A DNA stretch of 64,000 bases, taken from positions 1 to 64,000 of the forward strand of contig JAVBXY010000035.1 in NCBI GenBank assembly GCA_030824275.1. Direction: 5' to 3'. Under the pieces are notes generated by a model. The model ran no database searches. It saw only the letters and a program-made list of their open reading frames with translations, and had not been told where the DNA came from. Source of the DNA: Rhodocyclaceae bacterium. Lineage in GTDB: Bacteria; Pseudomonadota; Gammaproteobacteria; Burkholderiales; Rhodocyclaceae. The position numbers were made by a program, and so were the translations under genes. Position 1 is the first letter of the stretch. Every line of letters starts with the position of its first letter. Of this stretch, positions 52,530 through 61,868 are shown one piece after another.

Positions 52530-53810
52530 ATGAAGATAGAAACCCTCGCCGTGCACGGCGGCTACAGCCCCGACCCGACCACCAAGGCCGTCGCGGTACC
52601 GATCTACCAGACCACCTCCTACGCCTTCGACGACACCCAGCACGGTGCCGACCTCTTCGACCTCAAGGTCGCCGGCAACATCTACACCCGCATCATGAAC
52701 CCGACCACCGACGTGCTCGAAAAGCGCATGGCGCTGCTCGAAGGCGGCATCGCCGGCCTTGGCGTCGCCTCGGGCATGGCGGCGATCACCTACGCCATCC
52801 AGACCATCGCCGAAGCCGGCGACAACATCGTCTCGGCAGGTACGCTCTACGGCGGCACCTACAACCTGTTCGCCCACACCCTGCCCCAGTACGGCATCGA
52901 GGTGCGCTTCGCCGACTACCGCGATCCGGCCAGCTTCAAGCCGCTGATCGACGGCCGCACCAAGGCCGTGTATTGCGAATCCATCGGCAACCCGCTGGGC
53001 AACGTGGTGGACATCGCCGCCCTGGCCAAGATCGCCCACGAGGCCGGTGTGCCGCTGATCGTGGACAACACCGTGCCCTCGCCCTACCTGTGCCGCCCCA
53101 TCGAGCACGGCGCCGACATCGTGGTGCACGCGCTGACCAAATATCTCGGCGGTCATGGCAACAGCATCGGCGGCGTCATCGTCGATTCGGGCAAGTTCCC
53201 CTGGGCCGAACACAAGGCCCGCTTCAAGCGCCTCAACGAACCGGACGTCTCCTACCACGGCGTGGTCTACACCGAAGCCCTCGGCCCGGCGGCCTTCATC
53301 GGCCGCGCCCGCGTCGTGCCCCTGCGCAATACCGGCGCGGCGATCTCGCCCTTCAACACCTTCCTCATCCTACAAGGCATCGAGACCCTGGCCCTGCGCA
53401 TGGACCGCATCTGCGAGAACACGCTGGCCGTGGCCAACTACCTGAAGTCGCACCCCAAGGTGGGCTGGGTCAAGTACGCCGGCCTGCCCGATCACCCCGA
53501 CCACGCCCTGGTGCAGAAATACATGGGCGGCCGCGCCTCGGGCATCCTGTCCTTCGGCGTCAAGGGTGAGGGCGGCGGCATGGCCGCCGGTGGCCGTTTC
53601 CAGGACGCACTGAAGCTGGTGACGCGCCTGGTGAATATCGGCGACGCCAAGAGCCTGGCCTGCCATCCGGCCTCGACCACGCACCGCCAGTTGTCGGCGG
53701 AGGAAATGAAGAAGGCCGGCGTATCGGAAGACATGGTGCGCCTGTCTATCGGCATCGAGCACATCGACGACATCAAGGCCGATCTGGAGCAGGCGCTGGC
53801 CGCAGTGTAA
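52530..53810 (+). CDS. metY: O-acetylhomoserine sulfhydrylase / methionine gamma-lyase (PLP)
   Basis: 426 residues, Cys/Met metabolism PLP family. Gly-rich start HGGYSPDPTTKAVAVPIYQTTSY, SGMAAITYAI, catalytic Lys in HALTKYLGGHGNSIGG, and the C-terminal SLACHPASTTHRQL. It condenses O-acetylhomoserine with sulfide to homocysteine, so it fits a sulfide-generating neighbourhood. MetY and MGL are similar; length of 426 favours MetY. A perfect palindrome follows. Confidence 0.88.
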   Translation: MKIETLAVHGGYSPDPTTKAVAVPIYQTTSYAFDDTQHGADLFDLKVAGNIYTRIMNPTTDVLEKRMALLEGGIAGLGVASGMAAITYAIQTIAEAGDNIVSAGTLYGGTYNLFAHTLPQYGIEVRFADYRDPASFKPLIDGRTKAVYCESIGNPLGNVVDIAALAKIAHEAGVPLIVDNTVPSPYLCRPIEHGADIVVHALTKYLGGHGNSIGGVIVDSGKFPWAEHKARFKRLNEPDVSYHGVVYTEALGPAAFIGRARVVPLRNTGAAISPFNTFLILQGIETLALRMDRICENTLAVANYLKSHPKVGWVKYAGLPDHPDHALVQKYMGGRASGILSFGVKGEGGGMAAGGRFQDALKLVTRLVNIGDAKSLACHPASTTHRQLSAEEMKKAGVSEDMVRLSIGIEHIDDIKADLEQALAAV

Positions 53811-53824
53811 GCACGTTGCCGAAA

Positions 53825-53856
53825 AGCAGAACGCCCATGATCATGGGCGTTCTGCT
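53825..53856. terminator. Perfect 32-bp palindrome after metY
   Basis: Arms AGCAGAACGCCCATGA and TCATGGGCGTTCTGCT with no loop bases. Rho-independent terminator without a long T-run, or an operator. Confidence 0.75.
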
Positions 53857-53918
53857 CAGGAAACTAAATCGCCACCGGGGTGGTCTTCTCTGCTTGCCAA
53901 GCCCACTGCCGGTACCCC

Positions 53919-54797
53919 ATGCACTCACGTCGTCAATTCCTTCTCGCGGCTTCCGCTTCCGCCGCCCTGGCTGCTCTCCCCTCCATCGCCGCACCGGCAC
54001 GGGGGAAAACCTCCCGAATGCCCGTCATCTTCATCGGCCACGGCAGCCCGATGAATGTGCTGCGCGACAACGCATTTACCCGCCAATTGCGCGCGTGGGG
54101 CAAGGCCTTGCCGCGTCCGGCTGCAATCCTGTCCATATCGGCGCATTGGCTGACACCGGAAAGCACCCAGCTCGGTGTGCAGGCCTCGCCGGAAACCATC
54201 CATGATTTCGGCGGCTTTCCGCAAGCCCTGCATGAAATGATCTATCCGGCCCCTGGATCGCCGGCCCTCGCCCGGGAAGCGGCTGCATTGCTCCATGCCA
54301 ACCCTGCCGGAACCACCGAAGAATGGGGTCTGGATCACGGCACCTGGACCGTGCTGCACCACCTCTACCCGAAGGCGGACATCCCCGTGTTCCAGCTGTC
54401 CATCGACTATGCAAAGCCGGCGGACTTTCACTACCGCCTTGGCAGGGAAATAAGTGCCCTGCGTTCGCGGGGCGTGCTGATCATGGGCAGTGGCAACGTG
54501 GTGCACAACCTGCGGGCCACGGATCGGGGAGCATCGGACGCACCCAGAGCATCCCGGCCTTGGGCACAGGCGTTCGACGATGCCGTCAAAAAGGCGCTGG
54601 CAACGCGCGATGATCCCGCCTTGATCGCTTACGAGGGATTCGGGGAGTCGGCACGGATGGCGGTCCCCACGCCGGACCACTATTTCCCGCTGCTGTACGC
54701 CCTTGGTGCTGCAACACGAGACGAAAGAGCCGTCAGCACCTTCGAGGGATTTCAGGCAGGCACGCTGAGCATGCGCTGCCTACAGTTCGGTGCCTGA
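53919..54797 (+). CDS. Exported DODA-family (LigB-type) dioxygenase
   Basis: 292 residues. N-terminus MHSRRQFLLAASASAALAALP is a Tat signal (SRRQFLL). The mature part is a LigB/YgiD extradiol-dioxygenase-like domain: metal ligands GHGSPMN, ISAHWLT and the GSGNVVHNL, HDFGGFP motifs. YgiD-like proteins are cytoplasmic, so a Tat-exported form is unusual. Substrate unknown. Confidence 0.82.
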   Translation: MHSRRQFLLAASASAALAALPSIAAPARGKTSRMPVIFIGHGSPMNVLRDNAFTRQLRAWGKALPRPAAILSISAHWLTPESTQLGVQASPETIHDFGGFPQALHEMIYPAPGSPALAREAAALLHANPAGTTEEWGLDHGTWTVLHHLYPKADIPVFQLSIDYAKPADFHYRLGREISALRSRGVLIMGSGNVVHNLRATDRGASDAPRASRPWAQAFDDAVKKALATRDDPALIAYEGFGESARMAVPTPDHYFPLLYALGAATRDERAVSTFEGFQAGTLSMRCLQFGA

Positions 54798-54800
54798 AAC

Positions 54801-55598
54801 CTAGTAAACCGCTTTCCTGATCGACACGCAGCCCTTGCCCGCCGACATCAGAAATACCGTTGTGCCGGAACCAGCATCGAGCACCTGGATATTCTTCATC
54901 AGCATTCCGATCACCTTTGCCTGACTGAACGATCTGACCACCAGATTGGCACAGATCTCCGGATGCCACGTCACGGCCTCATGCAAGGCCCCGCAGCCCT
55001 CATCGACCGTCGGCGCATAGGTGGTACTGGCGTAGCTGCTCTGCTCGCCATCGGCCAGCTCCACCGAAGTGGAAAACAGCTTCCTGTCCTGATCCTGCGA
55101 GGCATTGAAGAACATCACACCGACTACGCCGCCATTGCCAGACAAAGCTGATACCTGGTCGACTTTCTGCAAGCAGGTCTTGATGCCACGCCGGGCCGCT
55201 TCCTTGGCCAGGGCGCCAAGCTGGGTGCTGTCGAACGGCACCTTGCTGCCCCCACGAGCATGGACAACGACAGTAGTAGCGATCTTCGATGGCACCGACA
55301 GTCCCGCTGGCAGCAGCAACTGCTGGCCGGCTGCGAGGGGCACCGAACCGAGGCTCTTCGCACCCGAAAAGGTTTCCGGATTCGCTTGTGCAATGGCAGC
55401 GCGATAGGCTTCCCTGTCAGTGGCACTGCCCGGATACAGCGCCCGTGCAATGGCGTTCAGCGTCGTCGTCCTGAGCAACACCATCACGGAACTGGTGGCT
55501 GGCTCGGCCTTTTGCGACAGGTCCGCCCAGACAGAAGAACACAGGAAGCCAGGGGCAAGAAACGCCATTCCCCACAGGATTTTTTTGATGAAGCGCAT
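54801..55598 (-). CDS. Periplasmic protein with a FimV/LysM-like segment, unknown
   Basis: 265 residues. Signal peptide ending VWADL, then a TTTLNAIARALYPGSATDREAYRAAIAQANP-type segment similar to the FimV/LysM module, followed by a globular part of unknown family with four cysteines. Convergent with the dioxygenase gene, 3 bp apart. Confidence 0.6.
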   Translation of the reverse strand: MRFIKKILWGMAFLAPGFLCSSVWADLSQKAEPATSSVMVLLRTTTLNAIARALYPGSATDREAYRAAIAQANPETFSGAKSLGSVPLAAGQQLLLPAGLSVPSKIATTVVVHARGGSKVPFDSTQLGALAKEAARRGIKTCLQKVDQVSALSGNGGVVGVMFFNASQDQDRKLFSTSVELADGEQSSYASTTYAPTVDEGCGALHEAVTWHPEICANLVVRSFSQAKVIGMLMKNIQVLDAGSGTTVFLMSAGKGCVSIRKAVY

Positions 55599-55652
55599 CG
55601 GTATTTACCATTGGGTCATCGCAAAAATCGGCAGGCACGACTGACGTTTGAC

Positions 55653-55913
55653 TCAGTAGTGATAGCGGCAAGCGATGATTACTAGATCGTCGTGATCAAC
55701 GCAATAGACAAGACGGTTGGTTTCGTCTATTCGGCGAGACCAAAAGCCAGAGAGATTTTCTTTCAATGGTTCGGGTTTTCCAATGCCATCGAAGGGCTCT
55801 CGCTGACAATCCTGAATCAGACCATTGATTCGCTTCAGGGTCTTACGATCCTGGCTTTGCCAATACAGATAATCTTCCCAGGCTGATTGCGTCCAAGTAT
55901 TACGACTGGGCAT
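55653..55913 (-). CDS. yoeB: YoeB-family mRNA interferase toxin
   Basis: 86 residues from ATG 55913. RelE fold: WEDYLYWQSQDRKTLKRIN, PLKENLSGFWSRRIDETNRLVY and the terminal CRYHY with the catalytic His/Tyr. Ribosome-dependent mRNA cleavage. Start overlaps yefM by 14 bp. Confidence 0.9.
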   Translation of the reverse strand: MPSRNTWTQSAWEDYLYWQSQDRKTLKRINGLIQDCQREPFDGIGKPEPLKENLSGFWSRRIDETNRLVYCVDHDDLVIIACRYHY

Positions 55914-56160
55914 CCACCAGGTTCCTGAGCCGTAACTTGCCTTGTTGATACTGCTTGATGGACCGTGCCAGATGAGCGGCATTCGCGGGCGATTTCAACA
56001 GGTGGACGGTCTCCATCAGGCTGTTGAATGTATCGAGAGACATAACGACCGCATCAGGAGCATCGCGCCGGGCAATCACTGTGTAATCGGCGTCCTCAAT
56101 GACCTGATCGATTACTGCCTTGAGACTGCCCCGTGCTTCAGAGAAATTCACAATGCGCAT
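55900..56160 (-). CDS. yefM: YefM-family antitoxin
   Basis: 86 residues from ATG 56160. Phd/YefM fold: MRIVNFSEARGSLKAVIDQVIEDADYTVIARRDAPDAVVMSLDTFNSLMET is the family core; the C-terminal half wraps YoeB. First gene of the toxin-antitoxin pair. Confidence 0.9.
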   Translation of the reverse strand: MRIVNFSEARGSLKAVIDQVIEDADYTVIARRDAPDAVVMSLDTFNSLMETVHLLKSPANAAHLARSIKQYQQGKLRLRNLVDAQS

Positions 56161-56516
56161 GACTCTGTACCTGTGCTGACTATGGTACAAGTCTAATCCC
56201 TGGCGGCCGATCTTGCAAGTCTCCTGTGGGGGGTGGTTGGAATCCCCTCAGACAGTCTCAGAACGTATCAGGTCGGACAATGGGGAGGTGATGGGCGGGA
56301 CGGCGCCAAGCGCGTTGTTGCTATTTTTTTCTAGCGTCAGATCAATCCGAAGCAATCTATAGCAGGACGGAGAAACCGGCTGCTCATCGGCCGAGGCTGC
56401 CGCTAAGTGTTACTACTGATGACATCCGCCTTCGGCCAGAAGTGGCTGTCGCCGCTTCTCTGAACCAGTCATTTGATTGACTGCTCTGTGCAGAATCCTG
56501 ACTGGCGGCAGGTAAT
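56161..56516. other. Gene-free stretch
   Basis: 356 bp with no supported gene. It contains the promoter side of yefM, the left copy of a 41-bp direct repeat at 56255-56295, and otherwise no structure that I can name. Confidence 0.5.
56255..56295 (+). repeat. Imperfect direct repeat, left copy
   Basis: About 41 bp starting GTCTCAGAACGTATCAGG. It matches 57496-57537 with four substitutions and a one-base gap. The pair flanks a 1.2-kb gene-poor stretch. Confidence 0.75.
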
Positions 56517-56747
56517 TTATCTGTCGTCGCTTCTTCGCTTCAGAATTCGCTGGTCTGCAGGCCCATCCATATTTTCTCTGAGAGAAGATCTGAGGGCCGC
56601 AAGACTGCTGTCGATTACCTGTATAAGCTCAAAACATTCTGCCTTCTTCTTCTCATCAACAGCCGCCTGGAGTTTTTCGGTGACTACCCTTATTCGGCTG
56701 ATCTGTCCCCGCCAATAATATTCTGCATCTGTCATTTCTGAGGACAT
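56517..56747 (-). CDS. Small hypothetical protein
   Basis: 76 residues, helical and charged (LQAAVDEKKKAECFELIQVIDSSLAALRSSL). AAAGGAA lies directly before the ATG. No family recognised. Inside the repeat-bounded accessory stretch. Confidence 0.45.
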   Translation of the reverse strand: MSSEMTDAEYYWRGQISRIRVVTEKLQAAVDEKKKAECFELIQVIDSSLAALRSSLRENMDGPADQRILKRRSDDR

Positions 56748-56957
56748 TTCCTTTAACCTCGATTAAATGTTCCATCGTCGCTTAACCTTCGATGTCACTG
56801 TTTGGTAATTTTGGCAGACACCTACCGCTGATCAGCCGATACTGTGAGTGTCTCTAGCGGGTCGGTAGCAGCCGCTTGATTGGTCTTAGCTAGACGGCTG
56901 CTTTGGCCGAGCAACTGAGGTTCGGCCAAAGCCGACCCTGAGGGTGTGACTACAGCA

Positions 56958-57266
56958 TCAAACGCGAGAAACGGGGCGCACCACCAAAACATTCATTCCC
57001 AGCTTGGGGTTTCCCATGTATTCCAGACCAAGTTCTTCAGAGGAAACGAGCGCAAGTTCCACGCGTCCCCGATACTGGTTCAAGAACCGCTCAATAGTTT
57101 CGCCTTCTTCACACCCCCTCTGATACTTCCAGAATTCGGCGACATTGGTCTCGGAGGTGGGCCCGAACACGCTTAGCACCGCCCAGCCCTGATGAGGGTT
57201 CCTGACCTTGTAATCGCTGTTTGACTCCAGCTGGGCGATACCTGCGAGCTCTGAAAGAAAAGACAT
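56958..57266 (-). CDS. Small hypothetical protein
   Basis: 102 residues from ATG 57266, alpha/beta with GWAVLSVFGPTSETNVAEFWKYQRGCEEGET and LGMNVLVVRPV. No family recognised. The upstream part of the longer frame is not supported. Accessory stretch. Confidence 0.5.
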   Translation of the reverse strand: MSFLSELAGIAQLESNSDYKVRNPHQGWAVLSVFGPTSETNVAEFWKYQRGCEEGETIERFLNQYRGRVELALVSSEELGLEYMGNPKLGMNVLVVRPVSRV

Positions 57267-57495
57267 AGTGGCTTCGTGATGCACGTGTTCAGGTTTTCGA
57301 CGGGATCGTCCCGCCACGCAAATAAGATTCTATCCCTTGGAACGCTAGCGATCTTCGCCGGCCTCCTCTTTACTAGGTTTGCGGGGAGTCACCCAGTAGT
57401 GACAAGGCTTTCTGCGATATTTTTAGGTAGGAAACACATTGGTAGCAGACCAAATGCTGAAAGAGGCGATGGCAGAGTCAGGAGCTGAGCACCCT

Positions 57496-57537
57496 GTCTC
57501 ACAACGTATCAGGCCGGACGATGGGTGAGGCGATGGG
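57496..57537 (+). repeat. Imperfect direct repeat, right copy
   Basis: Starts GTCTCACAACGTATCAGG. Right-hand partner of 56255-56295, located 45 bp from the 3' end of tRNA-Asp. Confidence 0.75.
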
Positions 57538-57545
57538 TAGAAAAC

Positions 57546-57571
57546 AAAAACGCCCCGAAAGGGGCGTTTTT
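57546..57571 (-). terminator. Rho-independent terminator of tRNA-Asp
   Basis: Stem AACGCCCC with GGGGCGTT, loop GAAA, T-run on both strands. It lies 11 bp past the tRNA CCA end. Confidence 0.9.
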
Positions 57572-57582
57572 GCTTGATACGT

Positions 57583-57659
57583 TGGCGGAGTGGACGAGAC
57601 TCGAACTCGCGACCCCCGGCGTGACAGGCCGGTATTCTAACCAACTGAACTACCACTCC
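57583..57659 (-). tRNA. tRNA-Asp (GTC)
   Basis: 77 nt with encoded CCA. Acceptor GGAGTGG pairs with CCACTCC; anticodon loop CTGTCAC gives GTC; T-arm GTTCGAGTC. Confidence 0.97.
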
Positions 57660-57724
57660 GCGTCGAAGAGGGGCGCATTATTCCACAGCATCGAGGACTG
57701 CGCAAGGACTTGCGGAGTATTTTT

Positions 57725-58618
57725 TCAAGTACCGCTCCACAAGGACTCGATGACTCCGAAAGCGGCAGCGATGGCCGGCTCCTGACGACGCTCGCGCAGG
57801 CAGAGAAAGCCGAGTTCGGCGGGCACGGCGACGGCATCTGCGACCACCACACCATCCGCGTGGGCGGCGCGCAGGGCGATGCTGTCGCGGGCCAGCGAGA
57901 GACCGACGCCGGACTTGACAAGGTCGAGCATCGATGGCTCCAGGTCCACCTGCGCAACGATGCGCTGGCTGACGCCGGCCTCGCGGAAAATTTGCGCCAG
58001 CAAGCGGTGATGCACCGAGTCCGGCGGTGTGCCGATCCATGGCAGGCGGGCCAGCTCCTTCCAGTCCTTGCCGCGCACGCGCTCGCCCCAACCGGGCGGG
58101 GCAATGACGAAATAGTGGAAGCCGCTCAGCGTGAGCACTTCGAAGCCGGCTTCCACGTCGGCCATGCCCGGCATGCCGAGAGTCCAGGTGACATCGATCC
58201 GTCCGGCCGCGATCTCGCGACGCAAAGCGCCGGACATGCCGTGGGCGAGATCGGTGGTGACGCCGGGATGACGTTCCACCAGCCGTTTCAGGAAAGGCCC
58301 GAGACGAATAAATTCTGGATCGACGATGGTGCCGATGGACAAGCGGCCGCCGATCTGCCCGGTGATGCCGGCGGCCAGACTTTCCAGCTCGCCGGCGGCC
58401 TCCAGCGCACGCTGGGCGATCGGCAGCAGTTGCTCGCCGGCGGAGGTCAGGCGCATGCCGCGCGGGGTGCGCTCGAACAGCACCACGCCGAGTTGTTCGT
58501 GCAGCTTCTTGAGTTGCAGGGAAAGCGCCGGCTGGCTCAGATGCAGGCGCTCGGCGCTGCGGGTCAGATTGCCTTCCCGGGCCAGGGTGACGAAGCTGCG
58601 GATCAGGTTGTAGTCCAT
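57725..58618 (-). CDS. LysR-family transcriptional regulator
   Basis: 297 residues. HTH at about 1-62 ([46 protein letters not shown]) and a periplasmic-binding-like effector domain (about 90-290). Divergent from the mmsA-GMC-MBL operon, which it probably controls. A palindromic LysR box lies in the intergenic gap. Confidence 0.92.
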   Translation of the reverse strand: MDYNLIRSFVTLAREGNLTRSAERLHLSQPALSLQLKKLHEQLGVVLFERTPRGMRLTSAGEQLLPIAQRALEAAGELESLAAGITGQIGGRLSIGTIVDPEFIRLGPFLKRLVERHPGVTTDLAHGMSGALRREIAAGRIDVTWTLGMPGMADVEAGFEVLTLSGFHYFVIAPPGWGERVRGKDWKELARLPWIGTPPDSVHHRLLAQIFREAGVSQRIVAQVDLEPSMLDLVKSGVGLSLARDSIALRAAHADGVVVADAVAVPAELGFLCLRERRQEPAIAAAFGVIESLWSGT

Positions 58619-58637
58619 GGCTAGATATTAGCGCCAC

Positions 58638-58658
58638 AAATATCGCCGAGGCGTATTT
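58638..58658. promoter_or_regulatory. Candidate LysR operator
   Basis: AAATA-N11-TATTT with a T-N11-A core, the LysR consensus, 20 bp from the LysR start and 59 bp from mmsA. Confidence 0.6.
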
Positions 58659-58716
58659 CTCATTGGATTTCGTCGCCAATGCGCGCTGTAATGGCAGATC
58701 GAACGAGGAGACTTCC

Positions 58717-60234
58717 ATGACGCTGCACTTCACCCAAGCCCCTGACCTTATCACCCACTGGATCGCCGGTACTGCCGATGCCGGCCACAGCGAACGCCGT
58801 GCTGATGTCTTCAATCCTGCCAAGGGCAAGGTCGCCCGCCAGGTGGCCCTTGCATCGCGCGCCGACGTGCATCGCGCCGTCGCTGCCGCCAGCGCCGCTT
58901 TTGGCGAATGGAGCGAGGCCGCGCCGCAGCGCCGCGCCCGCGTCATGTTCAAGTTTCGCGATCTGGTCGAGGCCCACACGCAGGACATCGCCAGGCTGAT
59001 CACACTGGAACATGGCAAGACCCTGCCCGACGCCGCCGGCGAAGTACAGCGCGGCCTGGAAGTCATCGAATTCGCCTGCGGCATTCCGCAGTTGCTCAAG
59101 GGCCAGCACAACCACGGCATTGGCGGCGGCATCGACCACTGGAGCCAGCGCCATCCACTGGGCGTGGTGGCCGGCATCACGCCCTTCAACTTCCCCTTCA
59201 TGGTGCCGATGTGGATGGCGCCGATGGCCCTGGCCACGGGGAATACCTTCATCCTCAAGCCCTCGGAACGCGACCCCTCGCCCTCGCTGCTGATCGCCGA
59301 ACTGCTGAAGGAGGCCGGCCTGCCCGCCGGTGCCTTCAACGTCATCCAGGGCGACAAAGAAGCTGTGGATGCCCTGCTCGAACATCCGCAGGTGCAGGCC
59401 GTTTCCTTCGTCGGCTCGACGCCCATCGCCAAGTACATCCAGCAGACCGGCATCGCCCACGGCAAGCGTGTGCAAGCCCTGGGCGGCGCGAAGAACCACA
59501 TGGTGGTGATGCCCGATGCAGACCTCGACGGCGCGGCGGACGCGTTGATCGGCGCCGCCTACGGCTCGGCTGGCGAGCGCTGCATGGCGATCTCGGTAGC
59601 GGTTGCGGTCGGCAGTTGCGCCGATGCCTTGATCGAAAAAATCGTGGCGCGAGCCCACACGCTAAAAGTCGGCGCTGGCGATACGGCGAACATGGACATG
59701 GGACCACTGGTCACCGCCGCCCATCGCGACAAAGTGGCCGGCTACATCGACACCGGCTTCATGGAAGGCGCCAAGCTGATCATGGATGGCCGCCAGGGCC
59801 TGACCGGCGAACTGGCCCAGGGCTTCTTCATCAACCCGACGCTGTTCGATCAGGTCACGCCGGAAATGACCATCTATCAGGAAGAGATCTTCGGCCCCGT
59901 GCTCTGCGTGGTGCGCGTGCCCACCTTCGCGGCGGCAGTGGATCTCATCAACGAACACCACTTCGGCAATGGCGTTGCCTGCTTCACCCGCGACGGCGCT
60001 ACGGCCCAGGCCTTCGTGCAGAAAATCCAGGTCGGCATGGTCGGCATCAACGTGCCGATTCCCGTGCCCATGGCCTGGCATTCCTTCGGCGGCTGGAAGT
60101 CCAGCCTGTTCGGCGACCACCACATCTACGGCGAGGAAGGCGTGCGCTTCTACACCCGCTACAAGAGCATCATGCAGCGCTGGCCGGGATCCGAATCCAA
60201 GGGGCCGGAGTTCGTCATGCCGGTGAACAAGTGA
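58717..60234 (+). CDS. mmsA: Methylmalonate-semialdehyde dehydrogenase-type aldehyde dehydrogenase
   Basis: 505 residues from ATG 58717. MmsA signatures: [32 protein letters not shown] and catalytic cysteine in [16 protein letters not shown]; the C-terminal [26 protein letters not shown] is typical. CoA-dependent oxidation of (methyl)malonate semialdehyde or a similar aldehyde. Residues about 316-324 (KVGAGDTAN) are a dispersed repeat copy in the same frame as in dmpL. Confidence 0.9.
   Translation: MTLHFTQAPDLITHWIAGTADAGHSERRADVFNPAKGKVARQVALASRADVHRAVAAASAAFGEWSEAAPQRRARVMFKFRDLVEAHTQDIARLITLEHGKTLPDAAGEVQRGLEVIEFACGIPQLLKGQHNHGIGGGIDHWSQRHPLGVVAGITPFNFPFMVPMWMAPMALATGNTFILKPSERDPSPSLLIAELLKEAGLPAGAFNVIQGDKEAVDALLEHPQVQAVSFVGSTPIAKYIQQTGIAHGKRVQALGGAKNHMVVMPDADLDGAADALIGAAYGSAGERCMAISVAVAVGSCADALIEKIVARAHTLKVGAGDTANMDMGPLVTAAHRDKVAGYIDTGFMEGAKLIMDGRQGLTGELAQGFFINPTLFDQVTPEMTIYQEEIFGPVLCVVRVPTFAAAVDLINEHHFGNGVACFTRDGATAQAFVQKIQVGMVGINVPIPVPMAWHSFGGWKSSLFGDHHIYGEEGVRFYTRYKSIMQRWPGSESKGPEFVMPVNK
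59664..59690 (+). repeat. Dispersed 26-bp repeat, copy 14 (inside mmsA)
   Basis: AAAAGTCGGCGCTGGCG then ATACGGCGAA, exact consensus over 27 bp. Encodes KVGAGDTAN, at a place where MmsA proteins normally have a KVGPGTDP-like loop. Confidence 0.85.
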
Positions 60235-61859
60235 AAACTTTCGGCGAGTTCGACTACGTCATCGTCGGCGGCGGCACGGCGGGTTGCGTGCTCGCCAATC
60301 GGCTTTCGGCCGATCCCGATGTCTCGGTGCTTCTGCTGGAGGCTGGCGGCAAGGACGACTGGATCTGGATACACATTCCCATCGGCTACCTCAAGTGCAT
60401 CAACAATCCGCGCACCGACTGGTGCTACAAGACCGAGGCGGAACCGGGCCTCAATGGCCGCTCGATCATCTACGCGAGAGGCAAAGTCCTCGGCGGCTGC
60501 TCGTCAATCAATGGCATGCTCTATCTGCGCGGTCAGGCCCGAGACTATGACGAATGGGCACAGATCACCGGCGACTCGCGCTGGAACTGGGACAGCGTGC
60601 TGCCGGTGTTCAAACGCAGCGAAGACTACTGGGGCGGCGCCGATGCGATGCACGGCGACAAGGGCGAATGGCGCGTGGAAAAACAGCGCCTGCACTGGGA
60701 CATTCTCGATCGTTACACCGAGGCGGCCAAACAGGCCGGCATTCCCTTCAGCGGCGACTACAACCGGGGCGACAATTTCGGCATCGGTCACTTCGAGGTC
60801 AACCAGAAGAAGGGTGTGCGCTGGAACGCCGCGAAAGCTTTTCTGCGCCCGGTGCAAAACCGGCCCAATCTCAAAATCGTCACCGGCGCCCTGATCGACA
60901 AGCTGGTACTGGAAGGCAAGGAGGCACGCGGCGTCGAGTTCAAGCTCGATGGCGTTCCCTATCAGGTCACGGCGCGCATCGAGACCCTGCTCACTGCCGG
61001 CGCCATCGGTTCGCCCATCATCCTGCAACGCTCGGGCATCGGCCCCGGCGCGCTGCTGCAAGATCGCGGCGTGCCGCTGGTGCATGAGCTGGCGGGCGTC
61101 GGCGGCAATCTGCAAGACCACCTGCAACTGCGCATGATCTTCAAGGTGCAGGGCATCACCACGCTTAACCAGCGCGCCAACAGCCTCTGGGGCAAGGCCA
61201 TGATGGGTCTCGAATACGCCCTCTTCCGCTCCGGCCCCCTGTCCATGGCACCAAGCCAGCTCGGTGGCTTCTTCCATTCCTCGCCCGAGGTGGCGACGCC
61301 GGATCTGGAGTTTCACGTTCAGCCGCTCTCGCTGGACAAATTCGGCGATCCGCTGCACCCCTTCGCCGCCTTCACCGCCAGCGTCTGCAATCTGAGGCCC
61401 ACCTCGCGGGGCAGCGTGCACATTCGCGACCGCAACCCGGCCACGGCGCCGCGCATCGCCCCCAACTACCTTTCCACCGACAACGACCGCGCCGTTGCCG
61501 CCCGTGCCCTGCGCCTGACCCGCCACGTCGTCGAACAGCCGGCCATGGCACCTTACCAGCCGACCGAACACCTGCCCGGCGCGCAAGTCAAAAGCGATGC
61601 GGAACTGGCCAAGGCCGCTGGCGACATCGGCACCACCATCTTCCACCCAACCTGCACCTGCGCCATGGGCCGGGCCGACGATCCCGCTGCCGTCGTCGAC
61701 AGCGAACTGCGGGTGCGCGGCATCGGCCGCCTGCGCGTGATCGACGCCTCGGTCATGCCCACCATCACCTCGGGCAACACCAATGCACCGACCATCATGA
61801 TCGCCGAGCGCGGCGCCGAACTGGTCCGCGCTGCCCGCCGAAGCGGAGCACTCGGTTAA
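60231..61859 (+). CDS. GMC-family FAD alcohol dehydrogenase
   Basis: 542 residues starting at GTG 60231, which overlaps the mmsA stop (GTGA). FAD motif [21 protein letters not shown] signature 1 in [19 protein letters not shown], signature 2 in [17 protein letters not shown], and C-terminal catalytic His/Asn region with [18 protein letters not shown]. Likely oxidises an alcohol to the aldehyde used by the adjacent dehydrogenase. Substrate unknown. Confidence 0.9.
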   Translation: MKTFGEFDYVIVGGGTAGCVLANRLSADPDVSVLLLEAGGKDDWIWIHIPIGYLKCINNPRTDWCYKTEAEPGLNGRSIIYARGKVLGGCSSINGMLYLRGQARDYDEWAQITGDSRWNWDSVLPVFKRSEDYWGGADAMHGDKGEWRVEKQRLHWDILDRYTEAAKQAGIPFSGDYNRGDNFGIGHFEVNQKKGVRWNAAKAFLRPVQNRPNLKIVTGALIDKLVLEGKEARGVEFKLDGVPYQVTARIETLLTAGAIGSPIILQRSGIGPGALLQDRGVPLVHELAGVGGNLQDHLQLRMIFKVQGITTLNQRANSLWGKAMMGLEYALFRSGPLSMAPSQLGGFFHSSPEVATPDLEFHVQPLSLDKFGDPLHPFAAFTASVCNLRPTSRGSVHIRDRNPATAPRIAPNYLSTDNDRAVAARALRLTRHVVEQPAMAPYQPTEHLPGAQVKSDAELAKAAGDIGTTIFHPTCTCAMGRADDPAAVVDSELRVRGIGRLRVIDASVMPTITSGNTNAPTIMIAERGAELVRAARRSGALG

Positions 61860-61868
61860 CATCGCGGA

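Noticed and set aside
58908..61859. A 983-residue reading frame spanning mmsA and the GMC gene
   Set aside because: Its first 440 codons are an out-of-frame shadow of mmsA. The GMC protein starts at GTG 60231, as its FAD motif shows.
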